From: Brevundimonas sp. UBA5866
GTDB lineage: Bacteria > Pseudomonadota > Alphaproteobacteria > Caulobacterales > Caulobacteraceae
DNA: 16,897 nt
Direction of reading: 5' to 3'
NCBI RefSeq assembly: GCF_002432125.1
Contig: NZ_DJFS01000028.1
Location: 1 to 16,897, forward strand
Shown here: piece after piece, positions 7,608 to 15,747 of the stretch
How the letters are laid out: each line of letters opens with the position of its first letter
Position numbering within the stretch: the first letter of the stretch is position 1
Position numbers and translations under genes: made by a program
Notes under the pieces: generated by a model
Database searches by the model: none
The model's input: only the letters and a program-made list of their open reading frames with translations
What the model was told of the DNA's origin: nothing

Positions 7608-7625
7608 GACTTCGTAAGCTAAAGC

Positions 7626-9455
7626 TTACTCAGGCTTTTGACGCTTCTTGCGGAAGGACGGGTTCAGGATTTCCTTGCGAAGACGGATGTTCTTCGGGGT
7701 CACCTCGACCAGTTCGTCTTCTTCGATATAGGCGATGGCCTGTTCCAGCGACATCTTGCGCGGCGGGGTCAGGCGGACAGCTTCGTCCTTGCCCGAGGCG
7801 CGGACGTTGGTCAGCTGCTTGCCCTTGATCGGGTTGACGTCGAGGTCATCCCAACGCGAGTTCTCGCCGATGATCATGCCCTGATAGGTCTTTTCACCCG
7901 CGCCCACGAACATCACGCCGCGCTCTTCCAGGTTCCACAGGGCGTAGGCCGCCGTGTCACCGTCCGAGTTCGACACCAGCACGCCCTTCAGGCGGCCTTC
8001 GATGGCACCCTTGTGCGCTTCATAGTGCGAGAACACGCGGTTCAGCACGCCCGAGCCACGGGTGTCGGTCAGGAACTCGCCCTGATAGCCGATCAGCGAA
8101 CGCGACGGGCATTTCAGCTGGATGCGGGTCTTGCCTGCACCCGACGGGCCCATGTCGGTCATTTCAGCCTTACGGGCCGACAGCTTTTCGATGACGATGC
8201 CCGAGAACTCTTCGTCGACGTCGATCATGACGTCTTCGATCGGCTCCATCAGCTGGCCGTTCTCGTCCTTCTGATAGACCACGCGCGGACGCGAGATCGA
8301 CAGTTCGAAGCCTTCGCGGCGCATGTTCTCGATCAGAACGCCCAGCTGCAGTTCGCCGCGACCGGCGACTTCATAGGCGTCCGAGCCCTGGGTCTCGGTG
8401 ATGCGGATGGCGACGTTGGCTTCGGCTTCCTTCAGCAGGCGGTCACGGATGACGCGCGACTGCACCTTGTCGCCTTCACGGCCGGCCAGCGGGCTGTCGT
8501 TCACGCCCACGGTCATCGAGATGGTCGGCGGGTCGATCGGCAGCGACGGCAGCGCCTCGGTCACTTCCAGAGCGCAGAGGGTGTCGGCCACGGTGGCCTT
8601 GGACATGCCGGCGATGGCGACGATATCGCCCGCTTCGGCTTCGTCCACCGGCTGGCGCTTCAGGCCGCGGAAAGCCAGAACCTTGGTGATACGGCCCTGT
8701 TCGATCTGCTTGCCGTCGCGGTCCAGAGCCTTGATGGCCATACCCGGAACAGCCTTACCCGAGTGGATGCGGCCCGTCAGGATGCGGCCCAGGAATGGAT
8801 CGGACTCGATCAGAACGTTCAGGATCTGGAACGGCTCGTTGACGCGTTCCTGGGCAGCCGGTGCCGGAACGTGGTCGACGATCAGTTCGTACAGGTCGTG
8901 CAGGTTGTCGGTCGGCTTGTTCAGGTCCAGCGAGGCCCAGCCCGAACGGCCCGATGCGTAGATGACCGGGAAGTCCAGCTGTTCGTCGGTGGCACCCAGA
9001 GCGGCGAACAGATCGAAGGTTTCGTTCAGAACGCGGTCCGGATCGGCGTGTGCACGGTCAACCTTGTTGATGCACAGGATCGGACGCAGGCCCATGCGCA
9101 GGGCCTTGGTCAGAACGAATTTGGTCTGCGGCATCACGCCTTCTTCGGCGTCAACCAGCAGGACGCAGCCGTCCACCATGCCGAGGATACGCTCAACCTC
9201 GCCGCCGAAGTCGGCGTGACCCGGGGTGTCGATGATGTTGATGCGGGTTTCGCCCGACTTGCCGTTCCACAGAATGGAGGTGCACTTGGCGAGAATGGTG
9301 ATGCCGCGCTCGCGCTCCTGGTCGTTGGAGTCCATGGCACGTTCCGTGGTCGCCTCATTGGCGCGGAAGATGCCCGACTGGGCCAGAAGGGCGTCAACCA
9401 TGGTCGTTTTGCCGTGGTCAACGTGTGCGATAATAGCGACGTTACGAAGGTTCAT
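7626..9455 (-). CDS. typA: Ribosome-associated GTPase TypA/BipA
   Basis: 609 residues, the usual length. It is a translational GTPase of the elongation-factor family that binds the ribosome and helps assembly and translation under cold or other stress. The GTPase motifs are intact: AHVDHGKTT (10-18, P-loop), ERGITILAK (50-57 region, switch I), DTPGHADFGGEVERIL (76-91, G3) and NKVD (130-133, G4). Domains with EF-G-like folds follow, and the C-terminus is the basic TypA-specific end (NPSFRKKRQKPE). The start is the ATG at 9455 (MNLRNVAIIAHVDHGKTT), matching the conserved family N-terminus. The upstream in-frame extension to 9506 (17 residues, proline-rich) has no family support. The gene stands alone, with its own terminator at 7578-7607. 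Confidence 0.97.
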   Translation of the reverse strand: MNLRNVAIIAHVDHGKTTMVDALLAQSGIFRANEATTERAMDSNDQERERGITILAKCTSILWNGKSGETRINIIDTPGHADFGGEVERILGMVDGCVLLVDAEEGVMPQTKFVLTKALRMGLRPILCINKVDRAHADPDRVLNETFDLFAALGATDEQLDFPVIYASGRSGWASLDLNKPTDNLHDLYELIVDHVPAPAAQERVNEPFQILNVLIESDPFLGRILTGRIHSGKAVPGMAIKALDRDGKQIEQGRITKVLAFRGLKRQPVDEAEAGDIVAIAGMSKATVADTLCALEVTEALPSLPIDPPTISMTVGVNDSPLAGREGDKVQSRVIRDRLLKEAEANVAIRITETQGSDAYEVAGRGELQLGVLIENMRREGFELSISRPRVVYQKDENGQLMEPIEDVMIDVDEEFSGIVIEKLSARKAEMTDMGPSGAGKTRIQLKCPSRSLIGYQGEFLTDTRGSGVLNRVFSHYEAHKGAIEGRLKGVLVSNSDGDTAAYALWNLEERGVMFVGAGEKTYQGMIIGENSRWDDLDVNPIKGKQLTNVRASGKDEAVRLTPPRKMSLEQAIAYIEEDELVEVTPKNIRLRKEILNPSFRKKRQKPE

Positions 9456-9569
9456 TTCGGGCTCGGGCGGACTGTGTTCGGTCACGGGGGGCCCGCGCCG
9501 CTGCAAACTTAGCTGCAGATGTTGGGAAGGATTTCGGTGCGCCTCTTACAGTGCCACGCGACAAAAGGC

Positions 9570-9598
9570 TAGTCTGGGGGGCGAGCCGCGATCTGCAA
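9570..9598 (-). promoter_or_regulatory. typA: Possible typA promoter
   Basis: On the minus strand TTGCAG (9593-9598) is separated by 17 bases from AGACTA (9570-9575), about 115 bases before the typA ATG. The -35 match is fair and the -10 match weak, so this is only a candidate. A short inverted repeat, CTGCA/TGCAG at 9501-9518, lies in the leader. Confidence 0.3.
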
Positions 9599-9616
9599 AC
9601 CTGCCTCGTGCGCCTA

Positions 9617-10684
9617 TTAAGCCATACCCAGAATGGTGATGGCCACCACGGCCATGACGCCGATCATGAGGGCGGATAGCGCCGCTACGCTTGCCACGCG
9701 CACACCGGCTTTGGCCACGGCGGCGGGATCAACCATCAGCCCCAGTCCGGCCATTGCCATCAATGTCATCGCCGTGACCGCATGGTCCAGAGGGACCAGA
9801 ACCGGCCCGGGGATCATCCCCAGCGAGCGCAGGCCCAGCAGTCCCAGAAAGACGATGATGAACCACGGCACCAACTGCCAGAAACCGGGACGGGTTCGGG
9901 TGTCGCCCTTCTCACGGTCGCGCTTGGCCTGCATCAGCCCCAGCACCAAGGTAACCGGGCCCAGCATCAATACGCGCACCAGCTTGACGACGGCCCCCGT
10001 CTGGATCGCAGCCGATCCTGCCGGTGCCGCGGCCGCCAGAACCTGGGGAACGGCATAGACGGTCATGCCTGCCAGGACGCCGATACCCGTCGCCTGATAG
10101 CCCAGCATTGCCCCGACCACCGGCACCAGCAGCACAACGGCAATGCCCAGCACGGCGGTAAAGCCGATTGCGGCGGCCACATCCTCACCCTCGGCCTTGA
10201 TGACCGGCGCGACGGCCGCAATGGCCGAGTTCCCGCAGATGGCATTCCCGCAGGCCACCAGAAGGGCCATTGCGTGCGGCAAGCCGAAAGCTCTCCCGAT
10301 CAGATAGCCGCCGACAATGGCCAGAGCGCCCACCGCCATAATTCCAAGAAGCAGCCAGGGGCCCAAAGCCATCACAGCCGCGCCCGATACCGTGGCCCCC
10401 AACAGGGCAATGGCGATTTCAAGCAGGGTTTTTGCGCTGAACCGGATACCTGCCATCCAATAGGGACCGGGCCTCCACAACAGACGGATGGCCGCGCCCG
10501 TCAGAATGGCCAGAACCAGCGCCTCTACCCAGGCAAAGCCCACCAGCGAAAGTTCAAGCCACTGCAGCCCCATCGCAGAAGCCGCCACCGCACCGCACAG
10601 AGCAACGCCCGGCAGAACGCGCACCCAGCCCAAAGGCAGGGAAAACCCCGTGACGGCAGGAGAGAGGGGAGGGGTGTGAGACAT
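9617..10684 (-). CDS. YeiH/UPF0324-family membrane protein, putative sulfate exporter
   Basis: 355-residue polytopic inner-membrane protein with about ten hydrophobic segments. The hallmark of the family is ACGNAICGNSAIAAVAPVIK (144-163), inside a run of helices. Other matching parts are KTLLEIAIALLGATVSG and a C-terminal AMAGLGLMVDP. Databases often call the family putative sulfate exporter; the transported substrate has not been proven to my knowledge. I chose the ATG at 10684, preceded by GAAGG; an upstream TTG at 10708 is in frame but less likely. The divergent LysR gene 82 bases away is the arrangement of yeiH with yeiE in enterobacteria and suggests that LysR controls this gene. Confidence 0.85.
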   Translation of the reverse strand: MSHTPPLSPAVTGFSLPLGWVRVLPGVALCGAVAASAMGLQWLELSLVGFAWVEALVLAILTGAAIRLLWRPGPYWMAGIRFSAKTLLEIAIALLGATVSGAAVMALGPWLLLGIMAVGALAIVGGYLIGRAFGLPHAMALLVACGNAICGNSAIAAVAPVIKAEGEDVAAAIGFTAVLGIAVVLLVPVVGAMLGYQATGIGVLAGMTVYAVPQVLAAAAPAGSAAIQTGAVVKLVRVLMLGPVTLVLGLMQAKRDREKGDTRTRPGFWQLVPWFIIVFLGLLGLRSLGMIPGPVLVPLDHAVTAMTLMAMAGLGLMVDPAAVAKAGVRVASVAALSALMIGVMAVVAITILGMA

Positions 10685-10731
10685 GTGGCCTTCTATGCCC
10701 GCGCTCAAGCCATCGATCTAACGAATAGTTT

Positions 10732-10759
10732 TTGACTTAATGATCTATCTAATCGATCA
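10732..10759. promoter_or_regulatory. Candidate LysR operator in the divergent intergenic region
   Basis: The 82-base gap between the YeiH-type gene and the LysR gene is AT-rich compared with its surroundings. It holds a dyad, TGATC-N9-GATCA, at 10741-10759, of the size expected for a LysR-type site. A related motif (ATCGATCTAA) lies at 10712-10721 in the opposite sense to AATCGAT at 10751-10757. TTGACT at 10732-10737 looks like a -35 element for the LysR gene, but no good -10 element follows at 17 bases. LysR proteins usually bind such dyads and repress their own gene while activating the divergent one. Confidence 0.5.
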
Positions 10760-10766
10760 ATGATCC

Positions 10767-11651
10767 ATGACCTTGGAACAATTGCGCATATTCGTGGCCG
10801 TGGCAGAGCGCCTGCATATGACGCGGGCCGCCGAGCATCTGCACCTGACGCAATCGGCGGTCAGTGCCGCCATCTCGGCGCTGGAGAGCCGTTATGGTCA
10901 AAAACTGTTCGATCGCGTGGGGCGCGGACTGGATCTGAACAGCGCGGGTCAGGCCTTTTTACCCGAGGCACGTGCTGTACTGGCCCAAGCCGAAGCCGCC
11001 CGATCAATGCTTGATGATCTGGCCGGATTGAAGCGCGGCTCGGTGTCCATCTATGCCAGCCAGACAATCGGCGCCTATTGGCTGCCGCAGCGCATGGCCC
11101 GTTTCCATCGCGGCTATCCCGATGTCCAACTGCATCTTCATATCGGCAACACCCATCAGGTCATCGAGGCCGTCAGCGACGGTCGGGCCGAAATCGGCCT
11201 TGTCGAGGGCGAGGAAGAAGCCCCGCAACTTGAGCGCCAGGCCATTGGTGCCGACCGACTGATACTGGCCGCGTCGCCGCACCATCCCCTCACGGGCCAC
11301 CCGACCGGACTGGATGCTAAGGAATTGGCCGGATTTGAATGGGCATTGCGCGAAATCGGGTCCGGTACCCGCAGTGCGTTCGAAGCCCACCTGCCAATGG
11401 GCATGAAGCCGTCGGACCTGAAGGTGGCCCTGACACTGCCGTCCAACGAAGCCCTGCTGACGGTGGTCGCACAAAGCCATTTCGTGACGGCGATCTCGGA
11501 ACTGGCGGCCCGCCCGCTGATAGAGGCAGGCCGCCTTGTCCAACTGCCGCTGGATTTGCCCGAGCGGCCGTTTTACCGGCTACGCCACCGCGAGCGGGCA
11601 GCCAGCCGGGCAGCGCAGACCTTTGTCGCCGCCCTGATTGCCACGACCTAG
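10767..11651 (+). CDS. LysR-family transcriptional regulator (YeiE/CysB-like)
   Basis: 294 residues, normal for LysR regulators. The N-terminal winged helix-turn-helix spans about residues 1-60: MTLEQLRIFVAVAERLHMTR, then AAEHLHLTQSAVSAAISALE, then RYGQKLFDRVGRGLDLNSAG. A coiled linker follows (ARAVLAQAEAARSMLDDL). The effector-binding domain starts near residue 90 with GSVSIYASQTIGAYWLPQRM; the Ser-Gln-Thr-Ile-Gly segment probably lines the ligand pocket. The start at 10767 is the family N-terminus. It is divergent from the YeiH-type gene, which is its probable target. Its last four bases overlap the stop of the convergent OPT transporter gene (CTAG, 11648-11651, read as TAG on both strands). 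The effector is unknown. Confidence 0.92.
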   Translation: MTLEQLRIFVAVAERLHMTRAAEHLHLTQSAVSAAISALESRYGQKLFDRVGRGLDLNSAGQAFLPEARAVLAQAEAARSMLDDLAGLKRGSVSIYASQTIGAYWLPQRMARFHRGYPDVQLHLHIGNTHQVIEAVSDGRAEIGLVEGEEEAPQLERQAIGADRLILAASPHHPLTGHPTGLDAKELAGFEWALREIGSGTRSAFEAHLPMGMKPSDLKVALTLPSNEALLTVVAQSHFVTAISELAARPLIEAGRLVQLPLDLPERPFYRLRHRERAASRAAQTFVAALIATT

Positions 11652-13708
11652 ACCTTGGCCGCGCGCTTCATCGTCCAGCGATACAGGACGAAGGTCAGCA
11701 CAAAGAAGACCAGCAGACCCAGCCACATGGCCGGCCATGCGCCCTCTTCTATAATGGCGAACGGCGCGTCATTGGCCGTGCCGACGATGACAGCGGCCGT
11801 GAATACGCCAAACAGGCTCTCGCCGACGATCAGGCCCGAAGCCAGCAGAACCCCCATACGGCGGCCCACATCGGCAAAGCGGGTGGAGGCCAAAGCCTTG
11901 TCATACAGCCATCCGCACACGGCACCGATGACCAGCATGGTGGTGACATAGGCAGGCAGATAGACGCCGATACCCGCGGCCAGCGGCGGCAGCTTGATCT
12001 TGCCCGAGGTGGCCTTGCGCAGGATCATGTCCAGCACGATCACGCCCACACCGATGGCCGCACCGATACCGATCAGGTCCCAGCGCAGATCGCCGCTGAT
12101 CACCCCGCGCGCCAGCGCCGAGATCAGGGTCGCCTGCGGGGCCGCCAGGGTTTGCGAGCCTTCGACAATGGCGGGCGGACCGCCTTCGAAACCGAACGCA
12201 CGGTTCATCATGTCCAGCACGAACGGGATCACCAGCGCACCGGCACCCACACCGACGATAAGGGCCGTCTGCTGGCGCCACGGCGTCGCTTCGACCAGTT
12301 GACCCGTCTTGAGGTCCTGAAGGTTGTCATTGGCGATCACGGCAACGGCAAACACGACCGCTGTCACCACCAGCGCAAAGGCGATGACCGAAGGATCGGC
12401 GGCGACACCCGCGATCGACAGCACACCGAGCATCAGCAGGGAAGCGATCACAATGGCCAGAATGCCAACCCCGGACACCGGGCTGTTGGACGAGCCGATC
12501 AGACCGGCCATGTAACCGCAGATGGCCGCCACGGCGAAACCGATCACAATCACATAGAGCAGACCGCCCGCGACCAGCAGCGGCGTCTGCCCTGCCAGAA
12601 CCGTGCCCTGAGCGAAGACGGCCAGCAGCACACCGATGCCGATCAGCGCCAGAACCGACAGAAGGCCGACGGTCTTGATCGGAATATCCTGCTCGGTCAG
12701 GTCCAGAGCCTCGCCGTGGGCGCGCTTGTCCTGTGCGGCAAAGGCCGAGGCCAGACCCGACACCAGCGGCCCGGCCAGCTTGGCCAGCGTCCAGATGGCG
12801 GCCACGCCGATGACCCCTGCACCGATGAAGCGGACTTCCTGCGACCACACGGCCATAGCCAGACCCTGCGCACCCGCATCGGCAGGAATACCCGCCGCCA
12901 CGGAGGCGGCTCCGTTCGCGGTCGCCCAGTCAACATAGCCTTGCGACGTCAGGATCGGCACGAATATCAGCCAGGCCAGCGCCAGACCGAACAACTGGGT
13001 CAGACCCACAGCCAGGCCGATCAGATGCCCCGCGCCCAGAAGGGCGAACTGCATGGAAAAACCCACACCCGTCGCGCCGCCACCCAGCGCCGCCGGAAGT
13101 TTGAAGAAGGCCGATGTCTGTTCGGCCAGAACCTTGGCCGCCGCCAGCAAGCCGAAACCGGCAGAGGCGATAGCCCCGCCTATCACCACCCACAGACCCG
13201 ACTTGTTCTCGCGTACCGCAGCCTCGCTCTGCCCCTCACCGGGAGAGCCGACCTTGAGCACTTCGGCTGCCGCCACACCCTCGGGATAGGGCAGATCCCC
13301 CTTGGTCACCAGTGTACGGCGCAGCGGGATAGAGAAGGTCACACCCAACAGACCGCCCAGCGCGCAGATGGCCACGCTTTCCCAGAAGGGGAAGTTCATC
13401 CACCAACCGATCATGACCATGCCGGGCAGTACGAAGATGATGGCGCTCATGGCACCACCCACGGACGCCACGGTCTGGACCGTCATATTCTCCCAGATGG
13501 TCGAACCCTTGAAGGCCCGCAGCAGGGCCATAGAAATCACCGCTGCCGGAATGGCAGAGGCGAAGGTCAGACCGACTTTCAGACCCAGATAGGTGTTGGC
13601 CGCTGTGAAGACCGCTGCCAGCACACAGCCCAGAACAAGGGCGCGTAAAGTCAGTTCGATCCGCTTGCCGACGGGGGGCCGAGCCCCCGCTACCGGTGCG
13701 TCACTCAT
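11648..13708 (-). CDS. OPT-family oligopeptide transporter
   Basis: 686-residue inner-membrane protein with about 15 hydrophobic helices, normal for bacterial OPT transporters. These are proton-driven carriers of small peptides or, in the YSL-like branch, metal chelates. Recognisable family segments near the N-terminus are FTAANTYLGLKVGLTFASAI, then ENMTVQTVASVGGA, then KGDLPYPEGVAAAEVLKVG; others lie near the C-terminus (GVLLASGLIVGESLFGVF). The ATG at 13708 is preferred because GGAGAGGGA precedes it; the ATG at 13741 has no ribosome site. The substrate cannot be deduced. It converges on and overlaps the LysR stop; the overlap does not show regulation, and the more likely LysR target is the divergent YeiH-type gene. 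Confidence 0.92.
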   Translation of the reverse strand: MSDAPVAGARPPVGKRIELTLRALVLGCVLAAVFTAANTYLGLKVGLTFASAIPAAVISMALLRAFKGSTIWENMTVQTVASVGGAMSAIIFVLPGMVMIGWWMNFPFWESVAICALGGLLGVTFSIPLRRTLVTKGDLPYPEGVAAAEVLKVGSPGEGQSEAAVRENKSGLWVVIGGAIASAGFGLLAAAKVLAEQTSAFFKLPAALGGGATGVGFSMQFALLGAGHLIGLAVGLTQLFGLALAWLIFVPILTSQGYVDWATANGAASVAAGIPADAGAQGLAMAVWSQEVRFIGAGVIGVAAIWTLAKLAGPLVSGLASAFAAQDKRAHGEALDLTEQDIPIKTVGLLSVLALIGIGVLLAVFAQGTVLAGQTPLLVAGGLLYVIVIGFAVAAICGYMAGLIGSSNSPVSGVGILAIVIASLLMLGVLSIAGVAADPSVIAFALVVTAVVFAVAVIANDNLQDLKTGQLVEATPWRQQTALIVGVGAGALVIPFVLDMMNRAFGFEGGPPAIVEGSQTLAAPQATLISALARGVISGDLRWDLIGIGAAIGVGVIVLDMILRKATSGKIKLPPLAAGIGVYLPAYVTTMLVIGAVCGWLYDKALASTRFADVGRRMGVLLASGLIVGESLFGVFTAAVIVGTANDAPFAIIEEGAWPAMWLGLLVFFVLTFVLYRWTMKRAAKV

Positions 13709-13854
13709 GGTGATTGTCCCTCTCCCGTCGCGCTCGTTCATGCGGCGCGATCATAGATGTTTGCCTTTTCACGCTAACCGCGAATAGTCAGCAATGACAA
13801 CGGTCGATCAAAGCACGGCTTCTTCTTTTGCACCCGACCCCCTAACTGTGTGGC

Positions 13855-14718
13855 ATGCCCGAACTCCCCGAAGTTGAAACTGTCCGCCGCGGCCTGATGC
13901 CTGTTCTGGAAGGGGCAACCCTTTCACGCGTGAGCGTGCGCCGCCCCGATCTGCGCTTCCCCTTTCCCGAGCGGTTCACGGAGAGGCTGGAGGGGGCCAC
14001 GGTGCTGCGCATAGACCGCCGCGCCAAATATCTGTTGCTGCGGCTGTCCACGGGCGAGACGTGGATCACCCATCTGGGCATGACGGGCCGCTTTACTCTG
14101 GATGGCGATCCGGCGGGTCTTTTCGAGGATGTGGTCCCCACCGGCGGCAAACACGAGCATTTCGTCGCCTGCGCCGATCTGGGGGGACAGCTGACCCGCC
14201 TTGGCTATGCCGATGCCCGGCGTTTTGGCTTTATGGGATTGATACCCACCGAAGCCGTCGATGATCATCCGTGGTTCCGCCAACTGGGACCAGAACCGCT
14301 GGGCAACGGCTTCTCCGGCAACCATCTGGCCGAGGCCTTTGCCAACCGCAAACAGAACATCAAGGTCAGTCTTCTGGACCAAAGCGTGGTCGCCGGTCTG
14401 GGCAATATCTATGTGTGCGAGGCCCTTTACCGCTCTGGCATCTCGCCGGAACTGGCCGCAGGCAAGGTGTCGGGATCACGGCTTGACCGTCTGGCCACCG
14501 AGGTCCGCCATGTGCTGGATGATGCCATCCGCGCCGGTGGCTCGACCCTCAAGGACTTTGCCAATGTCGAGGGCGGGCAGGGCTATTTCCAGCACAGCTT
14601 CGATGTGTACGGACGCGAGGGCGAACCGTGCCGCACGCCCGCCTGCAAGGGCACGATCCATCGTATCGTTCAGGGCGGCCGCTCCACCTTCTACTGTCCC
14701 GTTTGCCAGGCACGCTGA
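13855..14718 (+). CDS. mutM: Formamidopyrimidine-DNA glycosylase (MutM/Fpg)
   Basis: 287-residue base-excision-repair enzyme that removes 8-oxoguanine and formamidopyrimidines and cuts the strand by beta,delta-elimination. The N-terminus MPELPEVETVRRGL fixes the start: after Met removal the proline is the nucleophile, and the next Glu is catalytic. RRAKYLLL (55-62) contains the conserved lysine. ITHLGMTGRF (71-80) and DARRFGF follow. The helix-two-turn-helix region is QSVVAGLGNIYVCEALYRSG (176-195). The C-terminal zinc finger has Cys259, Cys264, Cys281 and Cys284; the first pair is spaced by four residues, where E. coli has two. ADARRFG and the zinc finger separate it from endonuclease VIII. 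There is no clear ribosome site before the ATG. The hydratase gene begins 76 bases downstream. Confidence 0.97.
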   Translation: MPELPEVETVRRGLMPVLEGATLSRVSVRRPDLRFPFPERFTERLEGATVLRIDRRAKYLLLRLSTGETWITHLGMTGRFTLDGDPAGLFEDVVPTGGKHEHFVACADLGGQLTRLGYADARRFGFMGLIPTEAVDDHPWFRQLGPEPLGNGFSGNHLAEAFANRKQNIKVSLLDQSVVAGLGNIYVCEALYRSGISPELAAGKVSGSRLDRLATEVRHVLDDAIRAGGSTLKDFANVEGGQGYFQHSFDVYGREGEPCRTPACKGTIHRIVQGGRSTFYCPVCQAR

Positions 14719-14733
14719 GCATTACAAACAGGT

Positions 14734-14761
14734 TTGCCCTCTGTGGCGGACGGTCTAAACC
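14734..14761 (+). promoter_or_regulatory. Weak candidate promoter of the enoyl-CoA hydratase gene
   Basis: TTGCCC (14734-14739) is followed after about 15 bases by TCTAAACC (14754-14761), which partly resembles the alphaproteobacterial -10 form GCTANAWC. A small inverted repeat, CAAAC/GTTTG, lies at 14725-14736. The match is modest; co-transcription with mutM is equally possible. Confidence 0.25.
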
Positions 14762-14794
14762 ATCGCCCATACTCTTATGAACAAGGAGACCCCC

Positions 14795-15580
14795 GTGGCC
14801 GACACCTATTCCACCCTGCTGGTCGAACGTCATGCCGACGGCTATGCGGTCGTCACCCTGAACCGTCCCGAGGCGCTGAACGCGCTGAACTCGCAGCTGC
14901 TGGGCGAGCTGGGCGACTTCCTCGAGGCCGCCGCCACCGATGACGCCATCCGCGCCGTCGTCCTCACCGGCTCGGCCAAGGCCTTTGCCGCAGGGGCCGA
15001 CATCAAGGAGATGTCGGACAAGTCGTACGCCCAGATGTATCTGGAAAACTTCTTCGCCCGCGCCCACGATCGCGTGGCAGCCTTCCGCAAGCCGATCATC
15101 GCGGCCGTATCGGGCTATGCGCTGGGCGGTGGCTGTGAACTGGCCATGCTGTGCGACTTCATCATCGCCTCCGACACCGCCAAATTCGGTCAGCCGGAAA
15201 TCAACCTCGGCGTCGCGCCGGGCATTGGCGGCTCGCAGCGCCTGACCCGCGCCGTGGGCAAGGCCAAGGCGATGGACATGTGTCTGACCGCCCGCATGAT
15301 CGACGCCGCCGAGGCCGAGCGTGCCGGTCTGGTGTCGCGCGTGGTATCGGCTGAGGAACTGCTGGACGAGGCCCGCAAGGCAGCCGCCAAGATCGCCTCG
15401 CAGTCGCCACTGGCCGTTATGGCCAACAAGGAACTGGTCAACGCCGCCTTCGAAACCACCCTCGCCCAGGGCCTGCAGTTCGAACGCCGCCTGTTCCACT
15501 CGCTGTTCGCGTTCGAGGACCAGAAGGAAGGCATGGCGGCCTTCATCGAGAAGCGTAAGCCGGCTTTCACCAGCCGCTAA
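14795..15580 (+). CDS. Enoyl-CoA hydratase (crotonase family)
   Basis: 261-residue cytoplasmic enzyme that adds water to trans-2-enoyl-CoA in fatty-acid beta-oxidation. Both catalytic glutamates of active hydratases are present: Glu115 in GGGCELAMLCD and Glu135 in FGQPEINLGVAPGIGG. The CoA-binding and oxyanion-hole parts are also clear (AFAAGADIKEM, 63-73; SGYALGGG). It is very close in pattern to mitochondrial short-chain hydratase, so a true hydratase is more likely than an isomerase. The start is taken as GTG at 14795, because AAGGAG at 14783-14788 is ideally placed for it. The in-frame ATG at 14777 would lie upstream of that site and has none of its own. A gene of this family sits between mutM and rpsT here, as I recall for Caulobacter. 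Confidence 0.92.
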   Translation: MADTYSTLLVERHADGYAVVTLNRPEALNALNSQLLGELGDFLEAAATDDAIRAVVLTGSAKAFAAGADIKEMSDKSYAQMYLENFFARAHDRVAAFRKPIIAAVSGYALGGGCELAMLCDFIIASDTAKFGQPEINLGVAPGIGGSQRLTRAVGKAKAMDMCLTARMIDAAEAERAGLVSRVVSAEELLDEARKAAAKIASQSPLAVMANKELVNAAFETTLAQGLQFERRLFHSLFAFEDQKEGMAAFIEKRKPAFTSR

Positions 15581-15594
15581 AAGGCTCTACACCT

Positions 15595-15628
15595 GTCGGG
15601 GCGGCAGGGCTTGAATCCCCGTCCCGAC
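15595..15628 (+). terminator. Hairpin after the enoyl-CoA hydratase gene, possible terminator
   Basis: A 10-base-pair stem (GTCGGGGCGG at 15595-15604 with CCGTCCCGAC at 15619-15628, one G-T pair) has a 14-base loop. It starts 15 bases after the hydratase stop codon. There is no T-run after it, so intrinsic termination is uncertain; it may protect the mRNA 3' end. Confidence 0.5.
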
Positions 15629-15648
15629 TCAATTCCGGTGGCATTGCG

Positions 15649-15677
15649 TTGACCGATTACAGGGTTTCCGCTATAGC
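15649..15677 (+). promoter_or_regulatory. rpsT: rpsT promoter
   Basis: TTGACC (15649-15654) and TATAGC (15672-15677) are separated by exactly 17 bases. The -10 lies in GCTATAGC, close to the Caulobacter housekeeping form. Transcription would begin near 15684, leaving a leader of about 64 bases before the rpsT ATG. Confidence 0.8.
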
Positions 15678-15747
15678 CGCCCGCTCTTGAGATTTCATCG
15701 CCGCGAGCCCTGTGAGCTTGTGGCGTCATCGTTCGAAGGTTTTTGAA

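Larger units (their letters stand above)
7318..7625. other. Non-coding gap between convergent genes
   Basis: This 308-base stretch separates the MprF-like gene from typA, which converge on it. It holds a terminator for each side (7338-7369 and 7578-7607) and, between them, three tandem nested-hairpin repeats. A short inverted repeat, GTAAGCT-AA-AGCTTAC at 7613-7628, overlaps the typA stop codon. I see no credible gene in it. Confidence 0.8.

Noticed and set aside
7638..9512. A 624-codon open frame on the plus strand opposite typA
   Set aside because: It mirrors typA and its translation is rich in His, Gln, Asp and Arg without any family pattern, as expected from the antisense of a GC-rich gene.
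10737..10751. TTAA-N7-TCTA as a possible CtrA site in the LysR/YeiH gap
   Set aside because: The second half differs from TTAA at two of four bases, and the TGATC/GATCA dyad in the same place is the stronger signal.
11339..13648. A 769-codon open frame on the plus strand opposite the OPT transporter gene
   Set aside because: Low-complexity Gln/His/Arg/Gly translation, begins inside the LysR gene, and lies opposite a well-supported membrane protein.
15595..15640. tRNA-like look of the sequence after the hydratase gene (a T-arm-like CTTGAATCCCC)
   Set aside because: No acceptor stem, anticodon arm or D-arm can be built around it; a single 10-base-pair hairpin explains it.
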